Source: Mycobacterium sp. 1554424.7 (GTDB lineage: Bacteria; Actinomycetota; Actinomycetes; Mycobacteriales; Mycobacteriaceae). Taken from it: a stretch of 64,000 nt of DNA. The translations under genes and the position numbers were made by a program. The notes beneath the pieces are model-generated. The model saw only the letters and a list, made by a program, of their open reading frames with translations. It did no database searches and was not told where the DNA came from. This document shows positions 9,188 through 17,330 of the stretch, in pieces (position 1 is the first letter of the stretch; each line of letters starts with the position of its first letter). The stretch lies in the NCBI RefSeq assembly GCF_001665295.1, contig NZ_LZSE01000105.1, positions 62,001 through 126,000 on the forward strand. The letters run 5' to 3'.

Positions 9188-9820
9188 TCAGTTGCGGCGC
9201 AATATGCCGTAAAGGAACAGATCGACCGCGTGTTGCAAGTGTCGCTCCTCCTCCTCGGCGCTGCGATAGATGCCAAAATCGGCCAGCCGGGCGGGCAGGT
9301 GTTCGATCATCGCGATGAAGTGGCCGGCGGTTGACTCGAAATCTCCGACCTCGATGGTTCCGAGTTCATGGTGCCGGCGCAGCAAGTCCATCACCTGTCG
9401 ATGCCGGGGCGACCAGGTCATCGAGTGCGCGCTGACGGCGAACTCCGGGAACCGGGCCGATTCGTTCATCGCGATTCGGGTCAGGCGCACGATGTCCGGG
9501 TCTATCGCCCGCGCGAGCCCGGCACGGCCGACGGCGAGCAGCGAGGCACGCAGATCACCGTCATCGAGGTCGTAACTCGCTTCCCGCTCGGTCCGACGGG
9601 TGAGCGCCCAGGGAATGACGTCGAGAAAAACGGCGCGCTTGTCGGGATAGCGGGCATACAGGGTTCGGCGGGTGATGCCGGCCGCTTTGGCGATCGCGTC
9701 CATGGTGGTCCCGTCATAGCCGTTCTTGACGAAGGTTGCGACGGCGGCCTTGCGCAGTTTCTGATGCAGCCTTTTTGCCTCCGCCTGCGTGGGGCGGCCG
9801 CGCCGCGTCGGCGTCACCAT
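9188..9820 (-). CDS. TetR family transcriptional regulator
   Basis: 210-residue TetR repressor. The N-terminal helix-turn-helix covers about 20-65 (AAVATFVKNGYDGTTMDAI, then ITRRTLYARYPDK), and the remainder is a ligand-binding domain with helical character. ATG at 9820 is used; an upstream start at 9847 would lie inside the operator region. It is divergent from an aldehyde dehydrogenase and precedes an alpha/beta hydrolase. Two TATAC-type palindromes lie in the shared intergenic region and a third upstream of the luxE-like gene, so it probably controls both aldehyde-related units and itself. An aldehyde, acyl-CoA or related lipid is a plausible ligand (inference). Confidence 0.87.
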   Translation of the reverse strand: MVTPTRRGRPTQAEAKRLHQKLRKAAVATFVKNGYDGTTMDAIAKAAGITRRTLYARYPDKRAVFLDVIPWALTRRTEREASYDLDDGDLRASLLAVGRAGLARAIDPDIVRLTRIAMNESARFPEFAVSAHSMTWSPRHRQVMDLLRRHHELGTIEVGDFESTAGHFIAMIEHLPARLADFGIYRSAEEEERHLQHAVDLFLYGILRRN

Positions 9821-9830
9821 GAGCACTAAA

Positions 9831-9848
9831 TATACACTTTTGTGCATA
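9831..9848. promoter_or_regulatory. Operator-like palindrome TATACAC-TTTT-GTGCATA
   Basis: Inverted repeat with one mismatch, 11 bases upstream of the TetR start at 9820. It probably serves for TetR autoregulation. It shares the TATAC half-site with the sites at 9892-9907 and 8341-8356. Confidence 0.6.
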
Positions 9849-9881
9849 TCTGTCTATTTGACGAGCGCGGGGTTCAAGCGG

Positions 9882-9909
9882 TTGACAGAAATATACAGTT
9901 GCGTATAGA
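9882..9909 (+). promoter_or_regulatory. Sigma-A-type promoter of the aldehyde dehydrogenase with embedded operator
   Basis: TTGACA at 9882-9887 and TATAGA at 9904-9909, spaced 16 bases, form an unusually consensus-like promoter for a mycobacterium. The palindrome TATAC-AGTTGC-GTATA (9892-9907) fills the spacer and overlaps the -10, so repressor binding would exclude RNA polymerase. The coding start is 38 bases downstream. Confidence 0.7.
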
Positions 9910-9946
9910 TAACCGTAGGTACGGCGCAATCGAGTCAGGGGCCACT

Positions 9947-11371
9947 GTGACCATCACGCAGTCGTTCATCGATGGCGCATTGGTGGCGTCAACCGAGGTC
10001 TACGACAACATCGACCCGGCGACGGGGCGGCCGCTGGGATCGGTGTCCCGCGCCGGTGCGGACGAGGTGGATCGCGCGGTCGCGGCGGGGCGCGCGGTAT
10101 CCAAGCGCTGGCGCGACACGCCGCCGGCTGAGCGGGCGACACTGCTAACCCGGATCGCCGATCTGATCGACCAAAACCACCAGCGGTTGGCCCGAATCGA
10201 AAGCGAGGACACCGGAAAGCCGCTGGCGCAGGCACGTGCCGACGCCACCGTCGCGGCACGGTACTTCCGCTTCTATGGCCACGCGATCGACAGCTATTAC
10301 GGCCAAACCATCCCGCTGTCAACGGATTTGCATGCATACACCCGACGCGAGCCGCTCGGCGTCACCGGACATATCATCGCCTGGAACTATCCGATGCAGT
10401 TGCTCGCGCGCGCCGTGGCTCCAGCAATCGCGACGGGCAACTGCGCCGTGGTCAAGCCCGCCGACGAAACCCCTCGCACCGCGGTCGAATTGGCGCGCCT
10501 CGCGGTTCAGGCGGGCCTGCCACCCGGGGTGCTCAACGTGGTGACCGGGATAGGCGCCGAGGCCGGCGCCGCCCTGGCGGCGCACCCCGACGTCGACCAC
10601 CTGGGCTTCGTCGGATCGACGCAGACCGGATCGGTCGTAGCCCATGCCGCCGCGGACAGGGTGGTTCCCACCACCCTCGAGTTGGGCGGTAAGTCCCCAC
10701 AAATCGTCTTTCCCGACGCGAACCTGGGAGCTGCCGCGGAGTCGATCGTGCGCGCGATCCTGCAGAACGGCGGTCAAACCTGCTCGGCCGGTTCGCGGCT
10801 GCTGGTGCACGATTCGGTTCGCGACGCCTTGGTGGAGATGGTCTGCCAGCTCATGTCCTCGGCGACGATTGGGCCCGGGATCGAGGATCACGATCTCGGA
10901 CCGCTGATCTCACGCAAGCAGCAGCGCCGGGTCCAGTCGATGGTCTCCGACAACGCCAAGGGCGAAATCCTTTGCGGTGGTGCGCCCCCGGCGGATGTCC
11001 GGCTGGCCGACGGCGCATACTTCGCGCCCACGGTGATCGCCGACGTCGACCCCGCATCGCCGATCGCGCAAGAGGAAATCTTCGGTCCCGTCCTCACCGT
11101 GAACCGGTTCTTCGAGGAGGACGAGGCGATCCGGCTGGCCAACGGCACGCAGTACGGCCTGCTCGGCGCGGTGTGGACCTCGGACTTGTCGCGCGCCCAC
11201 CGGCTCGCGGCCGAGATCCGCGCCGGCCAGGTCTATGTCAACACCTACGGCGCCGGCGGCGGCGTGGAGCTGCCGTTCGGCGGCTTCAAGAAGTCCGGAT
11301 ACGGCCGGGAGAAGGGCTACCAGGCGCTCGATGAGTTCACGGCCACCAAGACCGTCGTCGTGCGCCTGTGA
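9947..11371 (+). CDS. Aldehyde dehydrogenase, NAD(P)+-dependent
   Basis: 474-residue enzyme oxidising an aldehyde to the acid. Key residues are Asn147 in the WNYP motif, the general base Glu245 in TLELGGKSP and the nucleophile Cys279 in GGQTCSAG; the C-terminal PFGGFKKSGYGRE is the usual tail. GTG at 9947 is used: it places VTITQSFIDG at the N-terminus and sits downstream of the strong promoter, whereas the longer open frame would start before it. The gene leads a unit followed by a carboxymuconolactone decarboxylase-like protein and a dehydrogenase. It is divergent from and probably repressed by the adjacent TetR. Closest in style to betaine or gamma-aminobutyraldehyde dehydrogenases, but substrate is open. 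Confidence 0.9.
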   Translation: MTITQSFIDGALVASTEVYDNIDPATGRPLGSVSRAGADEVDRAVAAGRAVSKRWRDTPPAERATLLTRIADLIDQNHQRLARIESEDTGKPLAQARADATVAARYFRFYGHAIDSYYGQTIPLSTDLHAYTRREPLGVTGHIIAWNYPMQLLARAVAPAIATGNCAVVKPADETPRTAVELARLAVQAGLPPGVLNVVTGIGAEAGAALAAHPDVDHLGFVGSTQTGSVVAHAAADRVVPTTLELGGKSPQIVFPDANLGAAAESIVRAILQNGGQTCSAGSRLLVHDSVRDALVEMVCQLMSSATIGPGIEDHDLGPLISRKQQRRVQSMVSDNAKGEILCGGAPPADVRLADGAYFAPTVIADVDPASPIAQEEIFGPVLTVNRFFEEDEAIRLANGTQYGLLGAVWTSDLSRAHRLAAEIRAGQVYVNTYGAGGGVELPFGGFKKSGYGREKGYQALDEFTATKTVVVRL

Positions 11372-11427
11372 CGCACCGCCGCTCCCGTACGATTCGTTCC
11401 TCGCAATGAACCCGAAGGAGAAGACCA

Positions 11428-11808
11428 TTGGATCGCGAAACATACCAGCGAGGCCTTGAGATCCGCTCCGCCGTGCTGGGCGAGGAGTATGTCAGCCAGG
11501 CGTTGGCCGGCGCGGACGACTTCACCAACCCGCTGCAAGACCTCGTCACCGAGTATTGCTGGGGCGCGGTCTGGGGACGCGACGGACTGGCCCTCAAGAC
11601 CCGCAGCATGCTCAACCTGGCCATGATCTCGGTCCTCAACCGCCCCAACGAATTACGCTTGCACGTCAAGGCGGCGCTGACCAACGGCGTCACGCGCGAC
11701 GAAATCCGGGAGATATTCCTCCAGGTCGCCATCTACGCCGGAATGCCGGCCGCCGTCGACAGCTTTCGCATCGCGCGAGAGGCGTTCGCCGAAGTGGATG
11801 AGGGCTAG
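11428..11808 (+). CDS. Carboxymuconolactone decarboxylase family protein (PcaC-like)
   Basis: 126-residue all-helical protein of the CMD family. The pattern around GRDGLALKTRSMLNLAMIS, then LHVKAALTNGVTRDEI and AIYAGMPAAVDSFRIA, is that of 4-carboxymuconolactone decarboxylase rather than of the AhpD peroxidase branch, since no CxxC is present. It uses a TTG start at 11428 preceded by AAGGAG. It lies between the aldehyde dehydrogenase and a 3-hydroxyisobutyrate-type dehydrogenase, with 56 and 9 bases between, so all three are probably one operon. In aromatic catabolism the family decarboxylates a lactone; whether it does so here is unproven. Confidence 0.85.
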   Translation: MDRETYQRGLEIRSAVLGEEYVSQALAGADDFTNPLQDLVTEYCWGAVWGRDGLALKTRSMLNLAMISVLNRPNELRLHVKAALTNGVTRDEIREIFLQVAIYAGMPAAVDSFRIAREAFAEVDEG

Positions 11809-11817
11809 GGGTTCGCG

Positions 11818-12720
11818 ATGGAGCTCGGGTTCATCGGCCTGGGAAACATGGGGTTTCCCATGGCGCGTCGCCTCCTCCAGCAAGGCCACGATGTCGTCGC
11901 GTTCGACACCAACGGCGCGGCGCTCGAGCGCCTCGTCGCCGCCGGGGCGCGCGCCGCGGACTCGTCGAAACAGGTCGGCGATCAAGTCGAGACCGTCATG
12001 GCCAGCCTCCCGACGCCGGCCGCATCCTTCGATGTCGCCACCGGCTCCACCGGTGTGATCGAGGGTTCGCGCGTCAAGCGCTACGTCGACTTCTCGACCG
12101 TCGGCAGTCGAACGGCGGTGCGCGTCCATGACCTGCTGGCGCAGCGGAACATCGCCGCGATCGACAGCCCGGTCAGCGGCGGCGTCGGCGGAGCCGAACG
12201 GGGCTCGCTCGCGCTCATGGTGTCCGGCCCGCGCGACGAATTCGACGCCGTACGAAGCGCTCTCGAGACGATCGGGCGTCCCTACTACATCGGGGAGAAA
12301 CCCGGCTCGGCGCAGACGATGAAGCTGGCCAACAACATCTTGGCGGCCAACGTTTTAGCCGCGACGGCGGAGGTCGTCGTGATGGGCGTGAAGGCCGGCC
12401 TCGATCCGGGCGTGATGATCGAGGTGCTCAACGCGGGTTCTGGTGCGACGAGCGCGAGCCGCGACAAGTTCCCCCGCGCGATCCTCCCGCGCACCTTCGA
12501 CTACGGCTTCGCCACGGGGCTGATGGTCAAAGACGTGCGGCTGTATCTCGACGAGGCGAAAGCGCTCGGCGCACCGGCCGACGTCGCCGAAACGGTGGGC
12601 CGGCTCTGGGAGGCGGCCGCGATCGAGGAAGGCCCGGATTCCGATTTCACGTCGGTGATCAAACCGTTCGAGCGGGCCGCCGGCGTCACCGTGGGCCCGG
12701 TGCGACCGCTTCCGGGCTAA
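11818..12720 (+). CDS. NAD(P)-dependent oxidoreductase, 3-hydroxyisobutyrate dehydrogenase family
   Basis: 300-residue beta-hydroxyacid dehydrogenase. The Rossmann motif GFIGLGNMGFPMA is at residues 4-16, the substrate-binding DSPVSGGVGGAERG follows in the middle, and the catalytic Lys is in TMKLANN. These enzymes oxidise beta-hydroxy acids or reduce the matching semialdehydes. Last gene of the aldehyde dehydrogenase unit, nine bases after the CMD gene. Two more members of this family occur at 22506 and 23329, so it is a recurring chemistry in the window. Confidence 0.87.
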   Translation: MELGFIGLGNMGFPMARRLLQQGHDVVAFDTNGAALERLVAAGARAADSSKQVGDQVETVMASLPTPAASFDVATGSTGVIEGSRVKRYVDFSTVGSRTAVRVHDLLAQRNIAAIDSPVSGGVGGAERGSLALMVSGPRDEFDAVRSALETIGRPYYIGEKPGSAQTMKLANNILAANVLAATAEVVVMGVKAGLDPGVMIEVLNAGSGATSASRDKFPRAILPRTFDYGFATGLMVKDVRLYLDEAKALGAPADVAETVGRLWEAAAIEEGPDSDFTSVIKPFERAAGVTVGPVRPLPG

Positions 12721-12761
12721 TCGCGTTGAGTGTGCACTAACGGCTTTGATTGTGTACCAGC

Positions 12762-12821
12762 GGAGGGAATTCGGCCATTTTTCCTCCCAGCATTCACACG
12801 CTAGGCCCACAGTTCACACGC
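12762..12821. repeat. Convergent intergenic stretch with weak stem-loop and TTCACACGC direct repeats
   Basis: Between the convergent genes ending at 12720 and 12814. GGAGG (12762-12766) can pair with CCTCC (12783-12787) in a weak hairpin with a T-rich run. TTCACACGC occurs at 12793-12801 and again at 12813-12821, the latter overlapping the stop of the minus-strand gene. It may be a terminator or a small dispersed repeat. Confidence 0.35.
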
Positions 12822-13530
12822 GACGCCCGAAGGCCCGGTTAGGAGGCGGCCAGCCGAAAAGCCAGGCCGCCAACAGGAAGCACAGGGCGCCGAAGAACGT
12901 GCCGACGTTGGCCCACACCAGGCTGACGTCGGCCCCCGACCGCAACACCAGCGCGCCCACGGCCGAGGCGAGAAACAGCACGGACCCCGCGAAGTTGAGG
13001 AAGGCGATGCGCTGCGAGGCGCTGGCAGCGTGGGAATGCCGCCGGGCCCGGACCTCGGGAACGATCGCGATGGCCGAGGACACCAGGAACGCGACGGAAC
13101 CGACCATGTCGGGCACCCACACGTCGACGTCGATGAGCTCCGGGCGCGCGCCGATCGTTACCGCGGCGTCCACCGTGTTGATGTTGAACAGCACGGTCCC
13201 CAACAACTGGATGGCCGCGGCCAGCCAATCGGCGGTGCGCGCCCGCAACGGCAGCGAGTGCCGCTCGGCCTCGGGCAGCGCGCGGCGGGCGACGACGAGC
13301 TGCAGGGTTGCGGCGGCCGTGAAGAACACCGCCCCGATCGCGTAGGTCACGGCCGAGAGCAGCGGCGGCAATGCGCGGAGCAGCGAAAGAAGGACACCGA
13401 GCGCGAACAGTGCCGCGCCGATCACGAATAGCAGGCCGGTCCAGCGCACCATGGACGCGTGCACAACCCTCACCCGGCGATCACGCGACGGATCGTACCG
13501 TCCGCGGGAGGCCGGCTTCGGCACTTGCAT
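12814..13530 (-). CDS. Integral membrane protein, YrhK-like domains
   Basis: 238-residue protein with about six hydrophobic helices in two groups of three, separated by a charged stretch around RARTADW. The pattern LLFVIGAALFALG, NINTVDAAVTIG, VWVPDMVGSVAFLVSS and FFGALCFLLAAWL resembles YrhK-domain membrane proteins of actinobacteria. Function is not known. It stands alone, convergent with the dehydrogenase operon and divergent from an amidohydrolase. An imperfect GAGAAT-type palindrome lies 30 bases upstream of its start and could control either direction. Confidence 0.7.
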   Translation of the reverse strand: MQVPKPASRGRYDPSRDRRVRVVHASMVRWTGLLFVIGAALFALGVLLSLLRALPPLLSAVTYAIGAVFFTAAATLQLVVARRALPEAERHSLPLRARTADWLAAAIQLLGTVLFNINTVDAAVTIGARPELIDVDVWVPDMVGSVAFLVSSAIAIVPEVRARRHSHAASASQRIAFLNFAGSVLFLASAVGALVLRSGADVSLVWANVGTFFGALCFLLAAWLFGWPPPNRAFGRRV

Positions 13531-13559
13531 GCGCCGGTCCGGGCTCGGCCGCCAACAGG

Positions 13560-13574
13560 GAGAATGCTATTATC
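13560..13574. promoter_or_regulatory. Imperfect copy of the GAGAAT-N3-ATTCTC operator
   Basis: GAGAATGCTATTATC differs from the perfect palindrome in the distal half-site. It holds TGCTAT, which could be a -10 as in the perfect copies. It lies between the divergent membrane-protein gene (start 13530) and the amidohydrolase (start 13752). A further half-site, GAGAAT, is at 13680. Confidence 0.4.
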
Positions 13575-13751
13575 CTTATACAAGAACGCTACTTACCTGA
13601 ATGATCCCGAAACCAGTGGCTACCAGGGCCGATGATTAACCGAAATGCTTACCGGAAACACCGTTGATTGGCGACTCACGAGAATGTTAGTTTATCTATC
13701 AGATGCCCTCATCGGGCTCGCTCTGGCTCCCCAAGCCGAGGGACGGCTTAC

Positions 13752-14843
13752 GTGATCGAACACCCTGACGGGACCCGCACGCCGCTGATCGACGCGAGCG
13801 TGCACATCTTCTTTCCGTCCAACAAGGACCTGCGCTCCGTGTTGCGCGAGCCCTTCAAGAGCCGCGGTTTCCCCGACTACGAGATGGACTGGTACGGCGC
13901 GCCGGGCGGCGAATACGCGCCGAACACCGAGGGCCCGGACCGCGAATACCCGGGTTCGGATCCGGAATTCGTTGCCAAGGAACTCTTTTCGAAGCGCGGC
14001 GTCGATGTGGCGATCCTGCATCCGATGGGACGCGGCATCATGCCCGACCGTCACCTGGGCACCGCGCTGCACGCCGCCCACAACGAGATGATGGTGTCGC
14101 GCTGGCTGGACTCCGCCGAATTCGGCGAACGCTTCCGCGGCACGATCCGGGTCAACCCCGACGACATCGCCGGCGCCCTGCGCGAGATCGAAAAGTGGCG
14201 CGCCCACCCGCGCGTCGTGCAGATCGGTGTCCCGCTGCAATCCCGCGAGCTGTACGGCAAGCCCCAGTTCTGGCCGCTGTGGGAGGCCGCCGCCGACGCG
14301 GGCCTGCCGGTCGCCGTGCACATCGAAACGGGCGAGGGCATCGGCTTTCCCCCGACGCCGTCCGGGCACACCCTTACCTACGAGCAGTACGTCAGCTTCA
14401 TGGCGCTGAACTACCTGTATCACTTGATGAACATGATCGCCGAGGGTGTGTTCGAGCGCTTCTCGACCCTGAAGTTCGTCTGGGCCGACGGCGCCGCGGA
14501 CTTCCTCACGCCGTTCCTCTGGCGGATGGACACCTTCGGCCGGCCGCACCTGGAACAGACGCCCTGGGCCCCGCGAATCCCCAGCGACTACATCCCCGGT
14601 CACGTCTACTTCGTGCAGGGCAGCCTGGACGGCCCGCCGGACAGCGACTTCGCCGGCGAATGGTTCGGCTTCACCGGCAAGGAAAACATGGTGATGTTCG
14701 GCTCCAGCTATCCGCACTGGCAGAACAACGACGTCCGCAGGCTGCCGGCATCGCTGTCCGCCGAACAGCGCGACAAGCTGTGCTGGCGCAACGCGGCCGA
14801 GGTGTACGGGATCGACGTTTCGGTCGACCTGGCGGCAGGCTAG
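13752..14843 (+). CDS. Amidohydrolase family protein (ACMSD-like) with altered metal site
   Basis: 363-residue protein of the amidohydrolase_2 (PF04909-like) family, whose members are metal-dependent decarboxylases or hydrolases. Family features are the N-terminal beta-strand motif (here DASVHIF rather than the usual D-x-D-x-H or D-D-H), the central VAVHIETGEG and the C-terminal SSYPHW. The last is normally S-D-Y-P-H, and the Asp is a metal ligand or catalytic residue; here it is Ser. The protein may therefore be catalytically altered or act as partner of the intact paralogue that follows at 14882. GTG at 13752 is used; earlier in-frame codons lack a good RBS. A shared job with the next three genes is likely. 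Confidence 0.8.
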   Translation: MIEHPDGTRTPLIDASVHIFFPSNKDLRSVLREPFKSRGFPDYEMDWYGAPGGEYAPNTEGPDREYPGSDPEFVAKELFSKRGVDVAILHPMGRGIMPDRHLGTALHAAHNEMMVSRWLDSAEFGERFRGTIRVNPDDIAGALREIEKWRAHPRVVQIGVPLQSRELYGKPQFWPLWEAAADAGLPVAVHIETGEGIGFPPTPSGHTLTYEQYVSFMALNYLYHLMNMIAEGVFERFSTLKFVWADGAADFLTPFLWRMDTFGRPHLEQTPWAPRIPSDYIPGHVYFVQGSLDGPPDSDFAGEWFGFTGKENMVMFGSSYPHWQNNDVRRLPASLSAEQRDKLCWRNAAEVYGIDVSVDLAAG

Positions 14844-14881
14844 TCGCAGAATAGGGACATAGGGAGACTGAGGAGACAGAG

Positions 14882-16027
14882 ATGACGCTGACTCACATCC
14901 ACGAACGGGTTCCCGCCACCGAGCGTATTGCGGTCCGGTGCGTCGACTCGGACGTCCACCCAGTACCCAAGCGCGGCGAGATTACGCCGTACATCCCCGA
15001 ACCGTGGCGCAGCAAGTTCTTCCTCGAACACAAGGTGGGCGAGCTGATCTACTACGACGCTCCCGATTACGCGCACGCCTTCGCGATGCGCACCGACACC
15101 TTCCCGCCGGACGGAGAGTTTCCGGGCAGCGACCCCGACATGGCGTTCCGCCAGCTGATCATGCAAGCGGGCTCCGACATCGCGATCTTGGAGCCCGCCG
15201 GTCGCACGCCGCGCCTGGCCGAGGCGCACCAGGCGTTCTCGACCGCGCTCAATCACTGGCAGGCGAACCACTGGCTCGACAGCCACAACAACTGGCATGA
15301 GCGCTGGCGCGGTTCGATCTGCGCGGCGATCGAGGATCCCGAGGGCGCGGCCCGCGAGATCGAGACGTGGGCCGGCCATCCGTACATGGCGCAGATCCTG
15401 ATCAAGGCCGAGCCGCGGCCGTCATGGGGCCACCCGAAGTACTATCCGATCTGGCAGGCCGCCACCAAGCACGACATCACGGTGAGCTGTCACCTGTCGC
15501 GGAGCAACTACGAGATGCTGCCGACGCCGCCGGTCGGCCTGCCCAGCTACAACCACGATTTTATGGTGACGTACTCGCTCTTGGCCGCCAACCAGGTCAT
15601 GAGCCTGATCTTCGACGGCGTCTTCGACCGGTTCCCGACGCTGCGCATCGTGTTCGTCGAGCACGCGTTCACCTGGATCCTGCCACTGATGTGGCGCATG
15701 GACGCGATCTACGAGGCCCGCAAGTCACGGGTGGACATCAAGCGCAAGCCATCGGAATACGTGAAGGACCACATCAAGTTCACCACCCAGCCGCTGGACT
15801 ACCCGGAAGACAAGACCGAGCTGACCCGGGCCCTGGAGTGGATGGAGTGCGACAAGATCCTGCTGTTCTCCTCGGACTACCCGCACTGGACGTTCGACGA
15901 CCCGCGCTGGCTGGTCAAGCACCTGCCCAAGGCGGCGCGCGACGCGGTGATGTTCAAGAACGGGATCGCGACGTACCACCTCCCGGAGACGGTGCCGGTC
16001 CTCGAGGGTCAGACCCGGGTGTACTGA
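14882..16027 (+). CDS. Amidohydrolase family protein (ACMSD-like)
   Basis: 381-residue amidohydrolase_2 family enzyme. It retains the N-terminal CVDSDVHPVP motif, a mid-protein VSCHLS histidine, a VEHAF histidine and the C-terminal SSDYPHWTFDDP with the metal Asp. AGGAGACAG lies just before the ATG. The family includes ACMSD and gamma-resorcylate or 5-carboxyvanillate decarboxylases. It is the paralogue of the preceding gene, 38 bases downstream of it, and is followed at once by a Rieske ferredoxin and an alpha/beta hydrolase. Together they look like a small catabolic operon for an aromatic or cyclic acid; substrate unknown. Confidence 0.87.
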   Translation: MTLTHIHERVPATERIAVRCVDSDVHPVPKRGEITPYIPEPWRSKFFLEHKVGELIYYDAPDYAHAFAMRTDTFPPDGEFPGSDPDMAFRQLIMQAGSDIAILEPAGRTPRLAEAHQAFSTALNHWQANHWLDSHNNWHERWRGSICAAIEDPEGAAREIETWAGHPYMAQILIKAEPRPSWGHPKYYPIWQAATKHDITVSCHLSRSNYEMLPTPPVGLPSYNHDFMVTYSLLAANQVMSLIFDGVFDRFPTLRIVFVEHAFTWILPLMWRMDAIYEARKSRVDIKRKPSEYVKDHIKFTTQPLDYPEDKTELTRALEWMECDKILLFSSDYPHWTFDDPRWLVKHLPKAARDAVMFKNGIATYHLPETVPVLEGQTRVY

Positions 16028-16028
16028 G

Positions 16029-16442
16029 TTGGCGTCTGAGCAAGAAGGGGCAACCACCGGGCGGCCCCAGCCCCGCCTCGCGCAGGGCCGCGAGCACGTC
16101 GTGGCGACCGTGGACGAAATCCCGCCCGGCAGCCACAAACTGGTGCCGATAGGGCGGCACGGCGTCGGCGTCTACAACGTCAACGGCTCCTTCTACGCCA
16201 TCGCGAATTACTGCCCGCACCAGGGCGGCCCGCTGTGCTCGGGACGCGCCCGCGGCCGCACCGTCGTCGACGAGACCGCCGCCGGCGACGCGGTCATGGT
16301 GCGCGACCTGGAGTACATCTACTGCCCCTGGCACCAATGGGGTTTCGAGCTGGCGACCGGCACGACGGCGGTCAAGCCGGAGTGGAGCATCCGCACCTAT
16401 CCGGTGCGGGTCGTCGGCAACGACGTTCTGGTGATGGCGTGA
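16029..16442 (+). CDS. Rieske [2Fe-2S] ferredoxin
   Basis: 137-residue soluble protein with one Rieske domain. Cluster ligands are in YCPHQGGPLC (Cys-x-His) and CPWHQWGF (Cys-x2-His), about 40 residues apart; this is longer than the usual spacing because of a charged insertion. No mononuclear-iron domain follows, so it is an electron carrier rather than an oxygenase. The start is a TTG at 16029, one base after the stop of the amidohydrolase. It could feed the Rieske oxygenase at 35044 or an unlinked oxygenase, or act in the amidohydrolase pathway. Confidence 0.88.
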   Translation: MASEQEGATTGRPQPRLAQGREHVVATVDEIPPGSHKLVPIGRHGVGVYNVNGSFYAIANYCPHQGGPLCSGRARGRTVVDETAAGDAVMVRDLEYIYCPWHQWGFELATGTTAVKPEWSIRTYPVRVVGNDVLVMA

Positions 16443-16458
16443 CGCGACGGGAGCATCT

Positions 16459-17325
16459 GTGTCGACTATCGAGGTGAATGGCGGAAACGTTGTCTACGAA
16501 ATCCTCGGCGACACAGGCGATCTCATTGCCCTTACGCCCGGCGGGCGGTTCAGCAAGGAGATCGAGGGCCTGCGCCCGCTCGCCGATGCGTTGGCCGCCG
16601 GAGGCTATCGGGTGCTGCTGTGGGATCGGCCCAACTGCGGGGCCTCGGACGTGCAGTTCTACGGCCAGAGCGAGTCGCACATGCGCGCCGAGACGCTGCA
16701 CAAGCTGGTGACCGGGCTGGGCTTCGAGCGCTGCATCCTGGCCGGGGGCTCCGGCGGCGCAAGGGATTCCATGCTGACGACGATGCTCTACCCCGAGATG
16801 GTCACCAAGCTCGTGGTGTGGAACATCGTCGGCGGCATCTACGGCACGTTCGTGCTGGGCTCCTTCTACATCGTCCCGAGCATTCTAGCGGTGCGCGGCA
16901 CCGGGATGGACGGCGTGGTGAAGGTGCAGGAATGGCGCGAGCGCATCGAGCAGAATCCGAACAACAAGCAGCGGTTCCTCGACTTCGACAAAGACGAATT
17001 TCTCAAGGTCATGCTGCGCTGGCTCAACGCGTTCGTCTCCAAGCCCGGACAGACGATTCCGGGTGTCGAGGACGAGATGTTCGACCGAATCAAGGTCCCC
17101 ACGTTGATCATTCGTGGCGGTGAGAACGACATGGATCACCCCAAACGGACGTCGCTGGAGGTCAGCTGCCTGATCAAGGGCTCCAAGCTGATCGACCCGC
17201 CCTGGCCGGAGGACGCCTGGGAGCGGGCGTCCGAGGACCGTGCGGCGGGCAGGGTGTCGCACTTCAACATGTTCGACACCTGGGTGCAGGCCGCCCCCGC
17301 GATCCTCGAATTCTTGGGCTCCTGA
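16459..17325 (+). CDS. Alpha/beta hydrolase
   Basis: 288-residue alpha/beta hydrolase. The nucleophile elbow is AGGSGGARD (Ser98), with the WDRPNCGASD strand-loop at 55-64 typical of epoxide-hydrolase/ring-cleavage hydrolase relatives; a DMDHP acidic motif and a late His (RVSHFNMFD) complete the likely triad. GTG start at 16459, 16 bases after the Rieske gene. Last gene of the amidohydrolase-Rieske-hydrolase operon. Hydrolysis of a ring-fission product or ester would fit the context but is inferred. Confidence 0.83.
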   Translation: MSTIEVNGGNVVYEILGDTGDLIALTPGGRFSKEIEGLRPLADALAAGGYRVLLWDRPNCGASDVQFYGQSESHMRAETLHKLVTGLGFERCILAGGSGGARDSMLTTMLYPEMVTKLVVWNIVGGIYGTFVLGSFYIVPSILAVRGTGMDGVVKVQEWRERIEQNPNNKQRFLDFDKDEFLKVMLRWLNAFVSKPGQTIPGVEDEMFDRIKVPTLIIRGGENDMDHPKRTSLEVSCLIKGSKLIDPPWPEDAWERASEDRAAGRVSHFNMFDTWVQAAPAILEFLGS

Positions 17326-17330
17326 TGCGT

